Positions 1 to 8,790 of a stretch of DNA of 64,000 bases are shown one piece after another. Source of the stretch: Janthinobacterium sp. 67 (GTDB lineage Bacteria; Pseudomonadota; Gammaproteobacteria; Burkholderiales; Burkholderiaceae_D); the NCBI RefSeq assembly GCF_002797895.1, contig NZ_PGES01000001.1, forward strand, positions 1,054,001 to 1,118,000. The letters run 5' to 3'. The notes beneath the pieces are model-generated. The model worked only from the letters and a program-made list of their open reading frames with translations, was not told where the DNA came from and made no database searches. Within the stretch, counting starts at the first letter, position 1, and every line of letters starts with the position of its first letter. The position numbers were made by a program, and so were the translations under genes.

Positions 1-665
1 CCAGGATCGGGCGCCAGCCCGTCGTTGCCCTTGCCGCCGCCGGGTACGGAGTTGCGCGGCTGCACCAGTTCCACGTGCAGGAACAGGCCCGTCAGCGAGG
101 GCTTGTCTTTTTCCAGCTTGCTGGCGTAGCCGGCCGTGCCGAAGTCACGCACCTGCAAGGAGTTTCCCTGGCGGTTGACGTAGACATGGCCTTTCGGGCC
201 GCCGCCCAGCGCGGGGTTGCGTAGATTGAAATCGTTGAAATCCCAGCTGGCGTCGTTGATGTGGCCGGGAATGGGCTCGAGCAGGAAATTCGGGTAGCTG
301 GTGTCGTGGATGACGAAATAGCGGGCCATGGGCGCGGCCAGCCGGCCCACGGCGCGCGACAATGGCGCATCGACGGCGCCGCCCACGTCCGCCTCGCTGA
401 TCGATTGCTGCGCCAGCCACGCGCGCAGCTTGGCCGGCGCGATGCCCGTGCGCTGGCCGACGTGGGCGGCAAGAAAGTCCGGCAGCGGCGCGCTGTCGCC
501 CAGGCGCGCATACAGTTTCACTGGACGCAGCAAACAGGTGGCTTGCGCCCGCGCATCGCCCTTGAAGCCGCTTTTCCAGGCGGCATACGGGCAGGCCGTT
601 TGCTTTTGGGCGGCGGCCGGCAGGGACAGGCAGAGTAACAGCAGCAGGGCAGGGTATCGTTTCAT
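1..665 (-). CDS. Secreted protein, partial (amidase-like fragment)
   Basis: The reading frame starts at 665 with a typical signal peptide (MKRYPALLLLLCLSLPAAAQ) and stays open to the left edge, so about 221 residues are visible and the C-terminus is outside the window. The mature part has three cysteines near its start. A segment reading ARYFVIHDTSYPNF, about residues 114-127, resembles the first strand and zinc-histidine of amidase_2-type N-acetylmuramoyl-L-alanine amidases. I can see no second zinc ligand in the visible part. A periplasmic peptidoglycan amidase or an amidase-like protein is possible but unproven. A terminator at 711-737 separates it from the receptor gene upstream, so it is probably transcribed on its own. 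Confidence 0.6.
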   Translation of the reverse strand, partial: MKRYPALLLLLCLSLPAAAQKQTACPYAAWKSGFKGDARAQATCLLRPVKLYARLGDSAPLPDFLAAHVGQRTGIAPAKLRAWLAQQSISEADVGGAVDAPLSRAVGRLAAPMARYFVIHDTSYPNFLLEPIPGHINDASWDFNDFNLRNPALGGGPKGHVYVNRQGNSLQVRDFGTAGYASKLEKDKPSLTGLFLHVELVQPRNSVPGGGKGNDGLAPDP

Positions 666-710
666 GCCGCATTGTCGCCGAAGCGCCGCTTGCGGCACAG
701 GCGCGCACGC

Positions 711-737
711 GAAAAAAAGCTGCCAGAAGGCAGCTTT
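711..737 (-). terminator. Rho-independent terminator after the siderophore receptor
   Basis: Read on the minus strand, a perfect 7-bp stem (AGCTGCC/GGCAGCT) with a 4-nt loop is followed by a run of seven T. It lies 26 bp past the stop of the receptor gene that ends at 763 and before the start at 665. Confidence 0.85.
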
Positions 738-762
738 CATGAAGGCAGGGGCTGCCGGCTCT

Positions 763-2973
763 TTAAAACGCCACGCTGCCCGACACGACGAAGGTGCGCG
801 GCGCGGCCAGCACCAGGCTGCCGGCGTCGAACGAGGAGACGGCCGAGGCCCAGTAGCTGCGGTCGGCCAGGTTGTCGATGCGCGCGCGCAAGGTCACGTC
901 ATGACCGGCTACCTGCGTCAGGTAGCGCGCGCCGATGTCGACGCGGGTCCACGATGGCAGTTGCTTGCGGTTGGCCAGGTCCGCATATTGCGTCGACGTG
1001 TAGACGGTACGGGCGTTCAGGCTCAAGCCGGGCGCGCCGGGCACGTCCCATTCGCCGCCCACGCTGAGCTGTGTCTTTGGCGCGCCGATGGCATTGTTGC
1101 CATTGTTGGCCGGCTTGTCCGTCTTGCGCTGCTCCGTATCGAGCCAGGTCAGGCCGCCCAGCAGGCGTACGCCCGCCATCGGCGTGCCGAAGATGGACAG
1201 TTCCAGCCCTTGGTTGCGCTGTTCGCCCGACAGGGTGGCGCGTGAACCGACCACGGCAGGCAAAGGCTTGGCCGTGGAAAACAGGGCGGCGCTCATGCCC
1301 AGCCTGCCGCCGTCGTACTTGACGCCGATTTCCTTCTGCTTCGACTTGTAGGGCGAGAAGACTTCGCCTTTGTTGCTCAGTGGCACGTCGTTCTGGCCAT
1401 CAAAGTAGGTGCCGCTGGCAACGGGACCCTTGACCAGCGCCTCGATGTAGTTGGCGTACAGCGACACGCGCTTGCCGGCCTTGTAGACGATGCCGGCCAC
1501 GGGCGTCGTGGCGCTCTTGTCATAGCTGGAATACTGGACGGCCGTGCCGTAGGCATACGCGGCGTCGCGGATCTGCTGGCGCCGCAGGCCCACGGTCAGC
1601 AGCAGCCGGTCGTCGAGGAAGGCCATGGTGTCGGCCACGGCGTAGCTGCTGAGGATGGTTTTTTGCGTCAGGCGTGGGTCGCTCATCACGCCGCCCGAGT
1701 TCGCCGCCAGGGTGGGCGGCATGGCCACGTCCAGCGGACGGTAGATATTCGTCGGCAAGCCCGCATAGTCGCTGATCGCATACGCATTCTTCGCCTCGTT
1801 CCAGTGGCCGGACCAGCTGGCCACCAGGGTGTGCCGGACGGCGCCCGTCGTCAGCTTGCCGCGTATGCCCAGTTCGCCCGTGCGGATTTCCTGCTTGCGC
1901 GCATTGTCGAAGCGGTACACGCGCGCATCGCCATTAAGCGAGGTCAACGTCGGTTGCGCCAGGCTGTTCGATTCCTTCGTCGAGCGGCTGCCGAACGCGG
2001 CCCAGGCCACCACATCCTTGGCCAGGTCCACTTCGGCGCGCGCCGTGCCGAACACATCGTGCTCCTTCGAATAGCTCCACGGCTGGGCAAAGTTTTTCGA
2101 GGCATCGGGCGCGCCCGGCAAGGCCGTCAGGCTGCCCGTGTTGACGGAAGGGCGTGGCGCCGCCAGGTCGAAGTTCTGGTAGCCCGCATCGGCCGACAGG
2201 CGGTAGCCGCGGCCGCGATAGTCGAGGCCGACGGAAAACATGCCCACGTCGTGGTCTTCGCGCTGGATGCCGGTCTCGCCCTGGCGCTTGGCGGCGTTCA
2301 CGCGCACGCCGAATTCCTGGTGTTCGCCAAAGCGGCGCGCCACGTCGATGGCCGCGTAGGCGTGGCCACCCGATTCCACGCCCACCGTCAATTCCGTCAA
2401 CGGCGTGTTGCCGGCGCGCTTGGGCATCAGGTTGATGGCGCCGCCGATGCCGCTGCCGCCCGGCGCCGCGCCGTTCAGGAAGGCGCTGGCGCCACGGAAT
2501 ACTTCCACGCGCTCGAGCAATTCCGGCGACACATATTGACGCGGCAGCACGCCATACAGGCCGTTATACGCCACGTCGTCCGAATCGAGGGCGAAACCGC
2601 GGATTACATACACTTCCTGGAAATTGCCATAGCCGCGCGACATGCGCACGGCCGCATCGCTCTGCAGCAAGTCGCCCACGCTGCGTGCCTGCTGGTCGGC
2701 AATGAACTGCTGCGTATAACTGGTGCTGCCGAATGGCGAATCCATCATGTCCACGGACCCGAGGATGCCCATGCGCCCGCCGCGCGCCACCTGGCCGCCC
2801 GCATACGCCCTCGACAAGCCTTCCGCCGACGCATCGGCCGAGGCATTGACGACAACGGTAGGCATGGTTTGCGCGCCGCTGTCCGTGGGTGAGTTCTGGG
2901 CATGGGCGGCGGCGCTGGCCAGCAGGAAGGCGGCCAGGGCAAACGGGGTAGGGACGAGGTGGAAGGAGCGCAT
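763..2973 (-). CDS. TonB-dependent siderophore receptor
   Basis: An outer-membrane receptor of 736 aa that would import a ferric siderophore using TonB energy. It has a signal peptide ending near AAAHAQ (residue 26). A plug domain follows at about residues 75-190, including the YVIRGF and NLMPKR segments typical of siderophore receptors. A long 22-strand-type barrel then ends in an aromatic residue (SGSVAF), as outer-membrane barrels do. A near-consensus Fur box directly upstream indicates iron repression. It resembles the receptor at 60385-62553 (shared plug order and C-terminal pattern), so the two are probably paralogs for different siderophores. The substrate cannot be told from sequence. 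Confidence 0.93.
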   Translation of the reverse strand: MRSFHLVPTPFALAAFLLASAAAHAQNSPTDSGAQTMPTVVVNASADASAEGLSRAYAGGQVARGGRMGILGSVDMMDSPFGSTSYTQQFIADQQARSVGDLLQSDAAVRMSRGYGNFQEVYVIRGFALDSDDVAYNGLYGVLPRQYVSPELLERVEVFRGASAFLNGAAPGGSGIGGAINLMPKRAGNTPLTELTVGVESGGHAYAAIDVARRFGEHQEFGVRVNAAKRQGETGIQREDHDVGMFSVGLDYRGRGYRLSADAGYQNFDLAAPRPSVNTGSLTALPGAPDASKNFAQPWSYSKEHDVFGTARAEVDLAKDVVAWAAFGSRSTKESNSLAQPTLTSLNGDARVYRFDNARKQEIRTGELGIRGKLTTGAVRHTLVASWSGHWNEAKNAYAISDYAGLPTNIYRPLDVAMPPTLAANSGGVMSDPRLTQKTILSSYAVADTMAFLDDRLLLTVGLRRQQIRDAAYAYGTAVQYSSYDKSATTPVAGIVYKAGKRVSLYANYIEALVKGPVASGTYFDGQNDVPLSNKGEVFSPYKSKQKEIGVKYDGGRLGMSAALFSTAKPLPAVVGSRATLSGEQRNQGLELSIFGTPMAGVRLLGGLTWLDTEQRKTDKPANNGNNAIGAPKTQLSVGGEWDVPGAPGLSLNARTVYTSTQYADLANRKQLPSWTRVDIGARYLTQVAGHDVTLRARIDNLADRSYWASAVSSFDAGSLVLAAPRTFVVSGSVAF

Positions 2974-2990
2974 GGTGTTATCTGGATATT

Positions 2991-3010
2991 AATGAGAATG
3001 ATTATCATTA
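2991..3010 (-). promoter_or_regulatory. Fur box upstream of siderophore receptor
   Basis: AATGAGAATGATTATCATTA is close to the Fur consensus GATAATGATAATCATTATC, with the inner hexamers intact. It lies about 18-37 bp before the receptor start, where Fur-Fe2+ would block transcription. Confidence 0.85.
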
Positions 3011-3206
3011 TATTCCAGCGTGGCGCCATGCGTGGGAAAGTGTGAGAAAGCGGTCAAAAAGTCGCCATTTGTACAACACGGCGCAAGTGAGGGTGGCGGA
3101 ATCTGGCGCAAAAAGGCGCGCCAGACGGTACCTTGTGGATTTATTAATGCCTACGGTCAAGTTTCGCTAAAATAAACCACCGCGCCCGGCGCCCACAGGA
3201 AACCGC

Positions 3207-3878
3207 ATGCCATTGCTCCGCCATTTACAGTCCGCTGCCACGCGCATGCGGCGCTGCCTGAGCCTGAAAGGCGCGGCCGTCGCGCTGATATTGTCCATGC
3301 ACGCGCTGGGCCTGTATTTCCTGCTGCTGCCGGCGCGGCAGCTCAAGCAATACACGGAAGTGGCCTTCATGACCTTGTTGCCGCCCCGGCCAGCGCCGCA
3401 GGCGCCACCGGTGGCCTTGCCCGTGCCCATGCAGGTTCCCGTGCCGCGCGCGCGGGCTACCTTGCCGCCCGTCATCCTTGCGCCTCCGGCCGTGGCGGCG
3501 GAAGCCATCACGGCTCCCGCCGAGGATTCCCCTGCCGCATCCGCCACGACGCCACCTGCGGACGACTTGCGCATGCGGGCCCGGCTGGCCGCGGGCGCCG
3601 CCGACAAGGCCCTGCGCGGCGAGCTCAAGCAAGAAAAGCCATGGCTGGCCACGGCCGAACTCAAGAGTGACAGCACCTTCCAGAAGCTGGTCGCCTCCGC
3701 CTGGCGCGGCGGCCCCGTCATCCGCGTGGAGGAATACCTGACGGCTGATGGCCGTCCCGTCACGCGCATCGTCAGCGCCGGCGGCGCCACGTGCTTTGGC
3801 CTCGACGCGAACCCGGGCGCGGGCGCCGACCCGTTCAAGACGGGCGGCAAGGTCAAAAGAGTGCCTTGCCCGGGTTGA
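3207..3878 (+). CDS. Membrane-anchored proline-rich protein, TonB-like layout
   Basis: A 223-aa protein with a basic N-terminus, one transmembrane helix at about residues 22-42, and a Pro/Ala-rich stretch at about 58-118. A short folded C-terminal part (about 130-223) contains two cysteines. The inner-membrane anchor plus proline-rich spacer plus small periplasmic domain resembles TonB architecture, and it sits divergent from a TonB-dependent receptor. I do not see the canonical TonB C-terminal motif, so it is best called an uncharacterised anchored periplasmic protein. Confidence 0.65.
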   Translation: MPLLRHLQSAATRMRRCLSLKGAAVALILSMHALGLYFLLLPARQLKQYTEVAFMTLLPPRPAPQAPPVALPVPMQVPVPRARATLPPVILAPPAVAAEAITAPAEDSPAASATTPPADDLRMRARLAAGAADKALRGELKQEKPWLATAELKSDSTFQKLVASAWRGGPVIRVEEYLTADGRPVTRIVSAGGATCFGLDANPGAGADPFKTGGKVKRVPCPG

Positions 3879-3882
3879 GGCG

Positions 3883-4374
3883 ATCTGACAATCTTCTTGG
3901 CGTCGCCTGTCGGCTTACGCCCTGCGGGCTAAGCCGACCTACGCATGGCGTACGGGTGATACATCCCAGGTCAAGATCACGTGCCGGACCGCGTTCTAGC
4001 TGCGTAGGTCAGATTAGCGCAGCGTAATCTGACTATCTTTGTGGCGTCGCCTGTCGGCTTACGCCCTGCGGGCTAAGCCGACCTACGCATGGCGTACGGG
4101 TGATACATCCCAGGTCAAGATCGCGTGCCGGACCGCGTTCTAGCTGCGTAGGTCAGATTAGCGCAGCGTAATCTGACTATCTTTGTGGCGTCGCCTGTCG
4201 GCTTACGCCCTGCGGGCTAAGCCGACCTACGCATGGCGTACGGGTGATACATCCCAGGTCAAGATCGCGTGCCGGACCGCGTTCTAGCTGCGTAGGTCAG
4301 ATTAGCGCAGCGTAATCTGACAATCTTTGTGGCGGCGCTTGTCGGCTTACGCCCGTTGGGCTAAGCCGACCTAC
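3883..4374. repeat. Tandem 144-bp repeat block, three full copies plus a partial
   Basis: Equivalent bases recur exactly 144 bp apart (for example 3901, 4045, 4189, 4333). Each unit has two inverted repeats: one around GTCGGCTTACGCC and its complement, one around GTCAGATTAGCGCAGC and its complement. These resemble the small palindromic repeats common in Oxalobacteraceae intergenic regions. Copies 2 and 3 are almost identical, and the fourth is cut after about 60 bp. There is no credible gene in this 570-bp stretch before the dehydrogenase. Confidence 0.9.
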
Positions 4375-4452
4375 GATTGAATCGTCACCCCCGCCATGGC
4401 ATCAAATATGCTAAGTTGCGTCTGCAAATCTTGCCGACACCAACAGACGCCC

Positions 4453-5406
4453 ATGCCACCCGACCTCCTTATCCTCGCCCGCAGCCCTTCGGCCGCCGTC
4501 AACGCCCAGCTGGAACAGCACTACACCTGTCATCACGCCTGGCAAGTGCCGGCGGACGAGCGCCAGGCCTGGCTGGCCGAGCGGGCGCCGGCCATCCGCG
4601 CCGTCGTGACGACGGGTGCGCTGGGCTTGAACGCCGCCGACATGGGCTTGCTGCCGAATCTGGAAATCATCGCCGTCAATGGCGTGGGTCTCGATGGCGT
4701 GGCGCTTGACGTGGCGCGCGAGCGGGGCATCGCCGTCACCACCACGCCGAACGTGCTGACCGACGACGTGGCCGACGTGGCGCTGGCCTTGCTGCTGGCC
4801 AGCGCGCGGCACATCGTGTCGCTCGACCGTTTCGTGCGCGACGGCGGCTGGGAGCGCCGCGAAGCCATCGCCCCCGCATCTAGCCTGCGCGGCAAGACGG
4901 CCGGCATCTTCGGTTTCGGCCAGATCGGCCAGGCCATCGCGCTGCGCCTGGCCGCTTTCGGCATCCACGTCCGCTACTTCCAGCCGCGCGCCATTGCGGA
5001 GACTCCTGTGCCGCGCGCGGAATCGCTGCTGGCCCTGGCGCAGGAAAGCGATTACCTGATCCTCTGCGCGCCCGGCACGCCGGCCACGCGCAAGATCGTC
5101 GACCGCACCGTTCTGGATGCGCTCGGTCCGCAAGGCACCCTGATCAATATCGCCCGTGGCGCACTGATCGACGAGGACGCGCTGATCGCCGCCTTGCAGG
5201 ATGGCCACCTGGGCGCTGCCGGCCTCGACGTGTTTGCCGACGAACCGCGCGTACCAAACGCCTTGCGCGCCTTGCCGAACGTGGTGCTGACACCGCACGT
5301 GGGCAGCCTGACCGTGGAAACGCGCCATGCGATGGGGCAACTGGTCGTCGATAACCTGGCCGCGCACTTCGCCGGCTTGCCCTTGCTGACACAAGTAACG
5401 CTATAA
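4453..5406 (+). CDS. D-isomer-specific 2-hydroxyacid dehydrogenase
   Basis: A cytosolic NAD(P)H-dependent reductase of glyoxylate, hydroxypyruvate or a related 2-oxoacid (317 aa). The Rossmann motif GFGQIG is at residues 154-159. The catalytic triad of the family is present: Arg235 (INIARGALID), Glu264 (FADEPRVP) and His282 (LTPHVGS). I chose the ATG at 4453 because the family fold begins directly with PDLLILARSP; an upstream in-frame ATG at 4396 adds 19 residues without similarity. GhrB-like enzymes are the nearest guess for the substrate. Confidence 0.9.
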   Translation: MPPDLLILARSPSAAVNAQLEQHYTCHHAWQVPADERQAWLAERAPAIRAVVTTGALGLNAADMGLLPNLEIIAVNGVGLDGVALDVARERGIAVTTTPNVLTDDVADVALALLLASARHIVSLDRFVRDGGWERREAIAPASSLRGKTAGIFGFGQIGQAIALRLAAFGIHVRYFQPRAIAETPVPRAESLLALAQESDYLILCAPGTPATRKIVDRTVLDALGPQGTLINIARGALIDEDALIAALQDGHLGAAGLDVFADEPRVPNALRALPNVVLTPHVGSLTVETRHAMGQLVVDNLAAHFAGLPLLTQVTL

Positions 5407-5434
5407 CGTCCACGATCCACCGTTTTAATCAAGC

Positions 5435-6643
5435 ATGAATGAAAGAGTAGCTATGGAATCAAGAAAATCGCTGTTGCGCACGCGCGGCGGACTGGACAGC
5501 GGCAAGGTGGGCATGATCGAGCTGTTCTTCGATCTCGTGTTCGTGTTTGCCGTCACGCAGCTGTCGCACGGCTTGTTGGCCCACCTGAGCGCCATGGGCT
5601 GGCTGCAGACGGGCCTGCTGCTGATGGCCGTCTGGTGGGTGTGGATCTTCACGTCGTGGATCACCAACTGGCTCGATCCCGAACGCATTCCCGTGCGCAT
5701 CAGCCTGTTCGCGCTGATGCTGGGCGGCCTGATCATGTCGGCCTCGATTCCCGAAGCGTTCGGCACGCGTGGCCTGGCCTTTGCCGGCGCTTACGTCGCC
5801 ATGCAGGTGGGGCGGCCCCTGTTCGCCTGGTGGGCCGTGCGCCATGAAGCGCTGTCGCGCCGCCGCAATTTCCAACGCATCGCCCTGTGGGCCGTGTTGT
5901 CCGGCATCTTCTGGATCGCCGGCGGCATCGCGTCGCCCGAGCAGCGCATCTTCTGGTGGGGGCTGGCACTGGCAATCGACCTGGCCGGTCCCTGGATGCA
6001 GTTCGGCCTGCCTGGCCTGGGCCGCTCGACGACGGCCGACTGGGACGTCGACGGCAGCCACATGGCCGAGCGCTGCGGCCTGTTCGTCATCATCGCCCTC
6101 GGTGAGTCCCTGCTGGTGACGGGCGCCACGTTCGCGGGCCTGGAATGGACAGCTGGAAACTGGCTGGGCTTCCTGTCGGCCCTGGTCGGCAGCATCGCCA
6201 TGTGGTGGATTTATTTCGACACGGGCGCCGAGGCGGGCCACCACCGCATCGCCCACTCGAAGGACCCGGGCCGCATCGCCCGCAAGGCCTACACCTATAT
6301 CCACGTGCTGATCGTGGGCGGCGTGATCGTCAGCGCCGTGGCCGATGAACTGGCCCTCGTGCATCCGGACGAAGCGAGCTTCGCCGGCATCAGCGCCTTG
6401 CTGGGCGGCCCGATCCTGTATCTGCTGGGCAATGCGCTATTCAAATGGGTCAGCAGCGAGCGCGCCGCGCCGCCGCTGTCGCATCTGCTGGGCATTCTGA
6501 TTATCCTGGCCCTGATCCCGATGGCGTATGGCCGCCTGTATTCGCCCTTGACCCTGGCCTGCATCACCAGCTGCGTGCTGGTACTGGTGGCCGTGTGGGA
6601 ACATATGGCGCTGCGCCGTCCGCCGCCGGAGATCGATCCCTGA
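5435..6643 (+). CDS. ltrA: Low temperature requirement protein A family membrane protein
   Basis: A polytopic inner-membrane protein of 402 aa with about ten hydrophobic segments. The N-terminal signature VGMIELFFDLVFVFAVTQLSH, minus its last residues, is diagnostic of the LtrA family. The molecular function of the family is unknown; it was named from a Listeria cold-growth mutant. A second ATG at 5453 (MESRKS) is better placed behind a GAAAGAG ribosome site and may be the true start. It lies 28 bp after the dehydrogenase and may be co-transcribed with it. Confidence 0.85.
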   Translation: MNERVAMESRKSLLRTRGGLDSGKVGMIELFFDLVFVFAVTQLSHGLLAHLSAMGWLQTGLLLMAVWWVWIFTSWITNWLDPERIPVRISLFALMLGGLIMSASIPEAFGTRGLAFAGAYVAMQVGRPLFAWWAVRHEALSRRRNFQRIALWAVLSGIFWIAGGIASPEQRIFWWGLALAIDLAGPWMQFGLPGLGRSTTADWDVDGSHMAERCGLFVIIALGESLLVTGATFAGLEWTAGNWLGFLSALVGSIAMWWIYFDTGAEAGHHRIAHSKDPGRIARKAYTYIHVLIVGGVIVSAVADELALVHPDEASFAGISALLGGPILYLLGNALFKWVSSERAAPPLSHLLGILIILALIPMAYGRLYSPLTLACITSCVLVLVAVWEHMALRRPPPEIDP

Positions 6644-6650
6644 TGCTTGC

Positions 6651-7181
6651 TTAGCCGGGCGGCGCGATGCCGTCCGGATCGCTGCGCGCATCGAGCTGCA
6701 GTTGCAGGAAAGCCAGGTCCAGCCAGGCGCCGAACTTGGTGCCCACCTGGCGCATCAATCCCACTTCCTCGAAGCCCAGCTGCTTGTGCAGGGCGATCGA
6801 GCCGGCATTGCCCGCTTCGATACCCGCCACCATCACGTGCTTGCGCAAGCCGCGCGCCCGCGCTATCAGTTCCACCATCAAGGCCTTGCCGACGCCGGCG
6901 CCCCGGCGATCGGCGCGCACGTACACGGAATGCTCGACCGTGTGCCGGAAACCCTCGAACGGGCGCCAGTCGCCGAACGAGGCGTAGCCAGCCACATTCT
7001 GCTCGGCATCGATGGCGACGAGCACCGGGTAGCCGGCCCGCTGGCGGTCGGCCAGCCAGGCGGCGCGGTTGGCCGCATCGACCGTCCGTTCATTCCAGAT
7101 GGCCAGCGTATTGCTGACGGCATCGTTGTAGATGGCCGTGATGGCCTCGATGTCGCCCGTGTGGGCGTCGCGTATCTGCAT
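6651..7181 (-). CDS. GNAT acetyltransferase, phosphinothricin/methionine-sulfone type
   Basis: A 176-aa acetyl-CoA-dependent N-acetyltransferase. Family hallmarks are IYNDAVSNTLAIW near the N-terminus, SVYVRADRRGAGVGKALM (motif A, acetyl-CoA loop) and GNAGSIALHKQLGF (motif B). This subgroup (Pat/Bar/MddA/YncA) acetylates glutamine-synthetase inhibitors such as methionine sulfoximine or phosphinothricin. It is divergent from an XRE-cupin regulator, a common pairing. Confidence 0.88.
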   Translation of the reverse strand: MQIRDAHTGDIEAITAIYNDAVSNTLAIWNERTVDAANRAAWLADRQRAGYPVLVAIDAEQNVAGYASFGDWRPFEGFRHTVEHSVYVRADRRGAGVGKALMVELIARARGLRKHVMVAGIEAGNAGSIALHKQLGFEEVGLMRQVGTKFGAWLDLAFLQLQLDARSDPDGIAPPG

Positions 7182-7206
7182 GTTGCTCTCCTCGTCAAGC
7201 GTCTAC

Positions 7207-7247
7207 TATAATGGACAAATCATAGATTGCCGTCCACCGCTTGTCCA
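7207..7247. promoter_or_regulatory. Divergent promoter region with TGGACAA inverted repeat
   Basis: TGGACAA (7212-7218) is mirrored by TTGTCCA (7241-7247), and a TATAAT hexamer (7207-7212) overlaps the left arm. It sits between the acetyltransferase and the XRE-cupin gene and is a plausible operator of the latter. Confidence 0.45.
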
Positions 7248-7261
7248 ATAAAATCACATAA

Positions 7262-7828
7262 ATGTCCACTAAACCAGACGAATTGAACCAGCGCATCGGC
7301 GCCAGGGTGCGCCTCGAGCGGGAAAACCTGGGCTGGTCGCTGACGGAGCTGGCGGCCCGCTCGGGCGTGTCGCGCGCAATGGTGCACAAGGTGGAGCGGG
7401 GCGACTGCAGCCCCACGGCCACCTTGCTGGCGCGGCTGTCGGGCGCCTTCGAGTTGAGCATGTCCGAGCTGATCGCGCGTGCCGAGATGCGCGCGGGGCG
7501 CTTGCTGCGCAAGGCGGAACAACCGGTGTGGATCGACCCGCAGAGCGGTTATGTGCGGCGGCACGTGTCGCCCGCGTCCGACATGCCGCTCGACCTCGTG
7601 CATATTACCTTGCCGCCGGGCGCCGTGGTGGCGATGCCGGCCGCCGCCTATGTGTCGCGGCGACAACTCATCTGGTCGCTCAGCGGCAGCCTCGTCTTCA
7701 TCGAAGGAGACACGCGTCACGTGCTGGACGAGGGCGATTGCCTGGAACTGGGTCCGCCCGCCGACTGCGTGTTCCGCAATGAGACGGCCACTGCGTGCAC
7801 CTACGCCGTGGCGGTATTGAAGAACTGA
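7262..7828 (+). CDS. XRE-family regulator with cupin sensor domain
   Basis: A cytosolic transcription factor of 188 aa. The N-terminal helix-turn-helix (about residues 10-65; LTELAARSGVSRAMVHKVERG) belongs to the lambda-repressor class. The C-terminal half (about 105-185) is a single cupin barrel that usually binds a small ligand. Regulators of this type (PuuR/SutR-like) often control a neighbouring acetyltransferase or amine catabolism gene. Here the divergent Pat-type acetyltransferase is the natural target. Confidence 0.88.
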   Translation: MSTKPDELNQRIGARVRLERENLGWSLTELAARSGVSRAMVHKVERGDCSPTATLLARLSGAFELSMSELIARAEMRAGRLLRKAEQPVWIDPQSGYVRRHVSPASDMPLDLVHITLPPGAVVAMPAAAYVSRRQLIWSLSGSLVFIEGDTRHVLDEGDCLELGPPADCVFRNETATACTYAVAVLKN

Positions 7829-7830
7829 GG

Positions 7831-8727
7831 TCAATCCAGCGCCGCCGCGCGCAGCTGGGCAATGAAGGCGCGCGCGGCGGGCGCCTGTTCGTGGCGGCGG
7901 AAGGCCACGGCGATTTCCGAGCTGATCTGCGGCCCTGCCAGCTCGCGGAACACCACGCCCGGCAATTGCACGCTGGCCATCACGGAGTGGGGCACGATGG
8001 CGCAGCCGACGCCCAGCGACACTTCCGTCAGCACGGCCACCAGGCTGCCCGGGCGCGACACCACCTGGGCAGCAAAACCGCCGCGCCGGCTCACTTCCAA
8101 CGTTCCCAATTCCTGTTCCGGCACGATAAACGCCTGCTGTGCCAGCGCGGCCGGCGCCGCCACGTCAGACAAAGCCAGCGTGCTGTCGGCCTGCACGGCC
8201 AGCACGAAGCGGTCGCGCAGCAAGACCACGCTGTCCAGTCCGTCCGGCAAGCGCAGGGGCGGGCGCACGAATGCCAGGTCCACGCGGCCCTGGTCCAGCA
8301 AGCCGGGCAGGGTATCCATCGCGTATTCGCGCGCACCGATGTGGATGCCGGGGTGGCTGGCGCGAAAGCGGGCAAACTGGTCCTGCAGCACGCCGGAGTA
8401 GGCGGCCGACGCCACGTAGCCGATTTCCAGCCGCCCCAGTTCGCCCCGCCCGGCGCGCCGCGCCACTTCCTGCGCCTGCGCCAGCTGCCCCAGCGCGCGC
8501 GTGGCTTCGATGACAAACAATTCTCCGGCGGCCGTCAGGGACACGGCGCGCTTGCTGCGCTGGAACAAGCGCGTACCCAGCAGCAGCTCCGTTTCCTGCA
8601 CCTGCTTGGTCAGCGCGGGCGGCGAAATGCCCAGTTCCGCGGCCGCCCGCGCGAAGTGCAGGCTGTGCGCGACGGCCAGCACGCAGCGGAAATGCCGCAG
8701 TTCCATCTCTTTATCTGTATTCACCAT
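7831..8727 (-). CDS. LysR-family transcriptional regulator
   Basis: A 298-aa LysR regulator. The winged helix-turn-helix is at about residues 5-65 (ALTKQVQETELLLGTRLFQRSKRAVSLTAAGE), followed by a periplasmic-binding-protein-type effector domain at about 92-290. It is divergent from the MFS exporter at 8791, and an inverted repeat between them fits a LysR box. It very likely activates or represses that exporter in response to an exported compound. Stops of this gene and the XRE-cupin gene are 2 bp apart (convergent). Confidence 0.92.
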   Translation of the reverse strand: MVNTDKEMELRHFRCVLAVAHSLHFARAAAELGISPPALTKQVQETELLLGTRLFQRSKRAVSLTAAGELFVIEATRALGQLAQAQEVARRAGRGELGRLEIGYVASAAYSGVLQDQFARFRASHPGIHIGAREYAMDTLPGLLDQGRVDLAFVRPPLRLPDGLDSVVLLRDRFVLAVQADSTLALSDVAAPAALAQQAFIVPEQELGTLEVSRRGGFAAQVVSRPGSLVAVLTEVSLGVGCAIVPHSVMASVQLPGVVFRELAGPQISSEIAVAFRRHEQAPAARAFIAQLRAAALD

Positions 8728-8734
8728 GAGTAAA

Positions 8735-8756
8735 TTATAAGGCGGCTGTCTTATAA
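8735..8756. promoter_or_regulatory. Putative LysR operator
   Basis: TTATAAG and CTTATAA form a perfect 7-bp inverted repeat with an 8-nt spacer, midway between the divergent LysR and MFS genes, where a LysR recognition site is expected. Confidence 0.55.
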
Positions 8757-8790
8757 CAGGAAATAATACTAAGTTGCTTACAATCGGGGC

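Noticed and set aside
3883..4374. CRISPR array
   Set aside because: The 144-bp units are contiguous with no unique spacers, and no cas genes are near.
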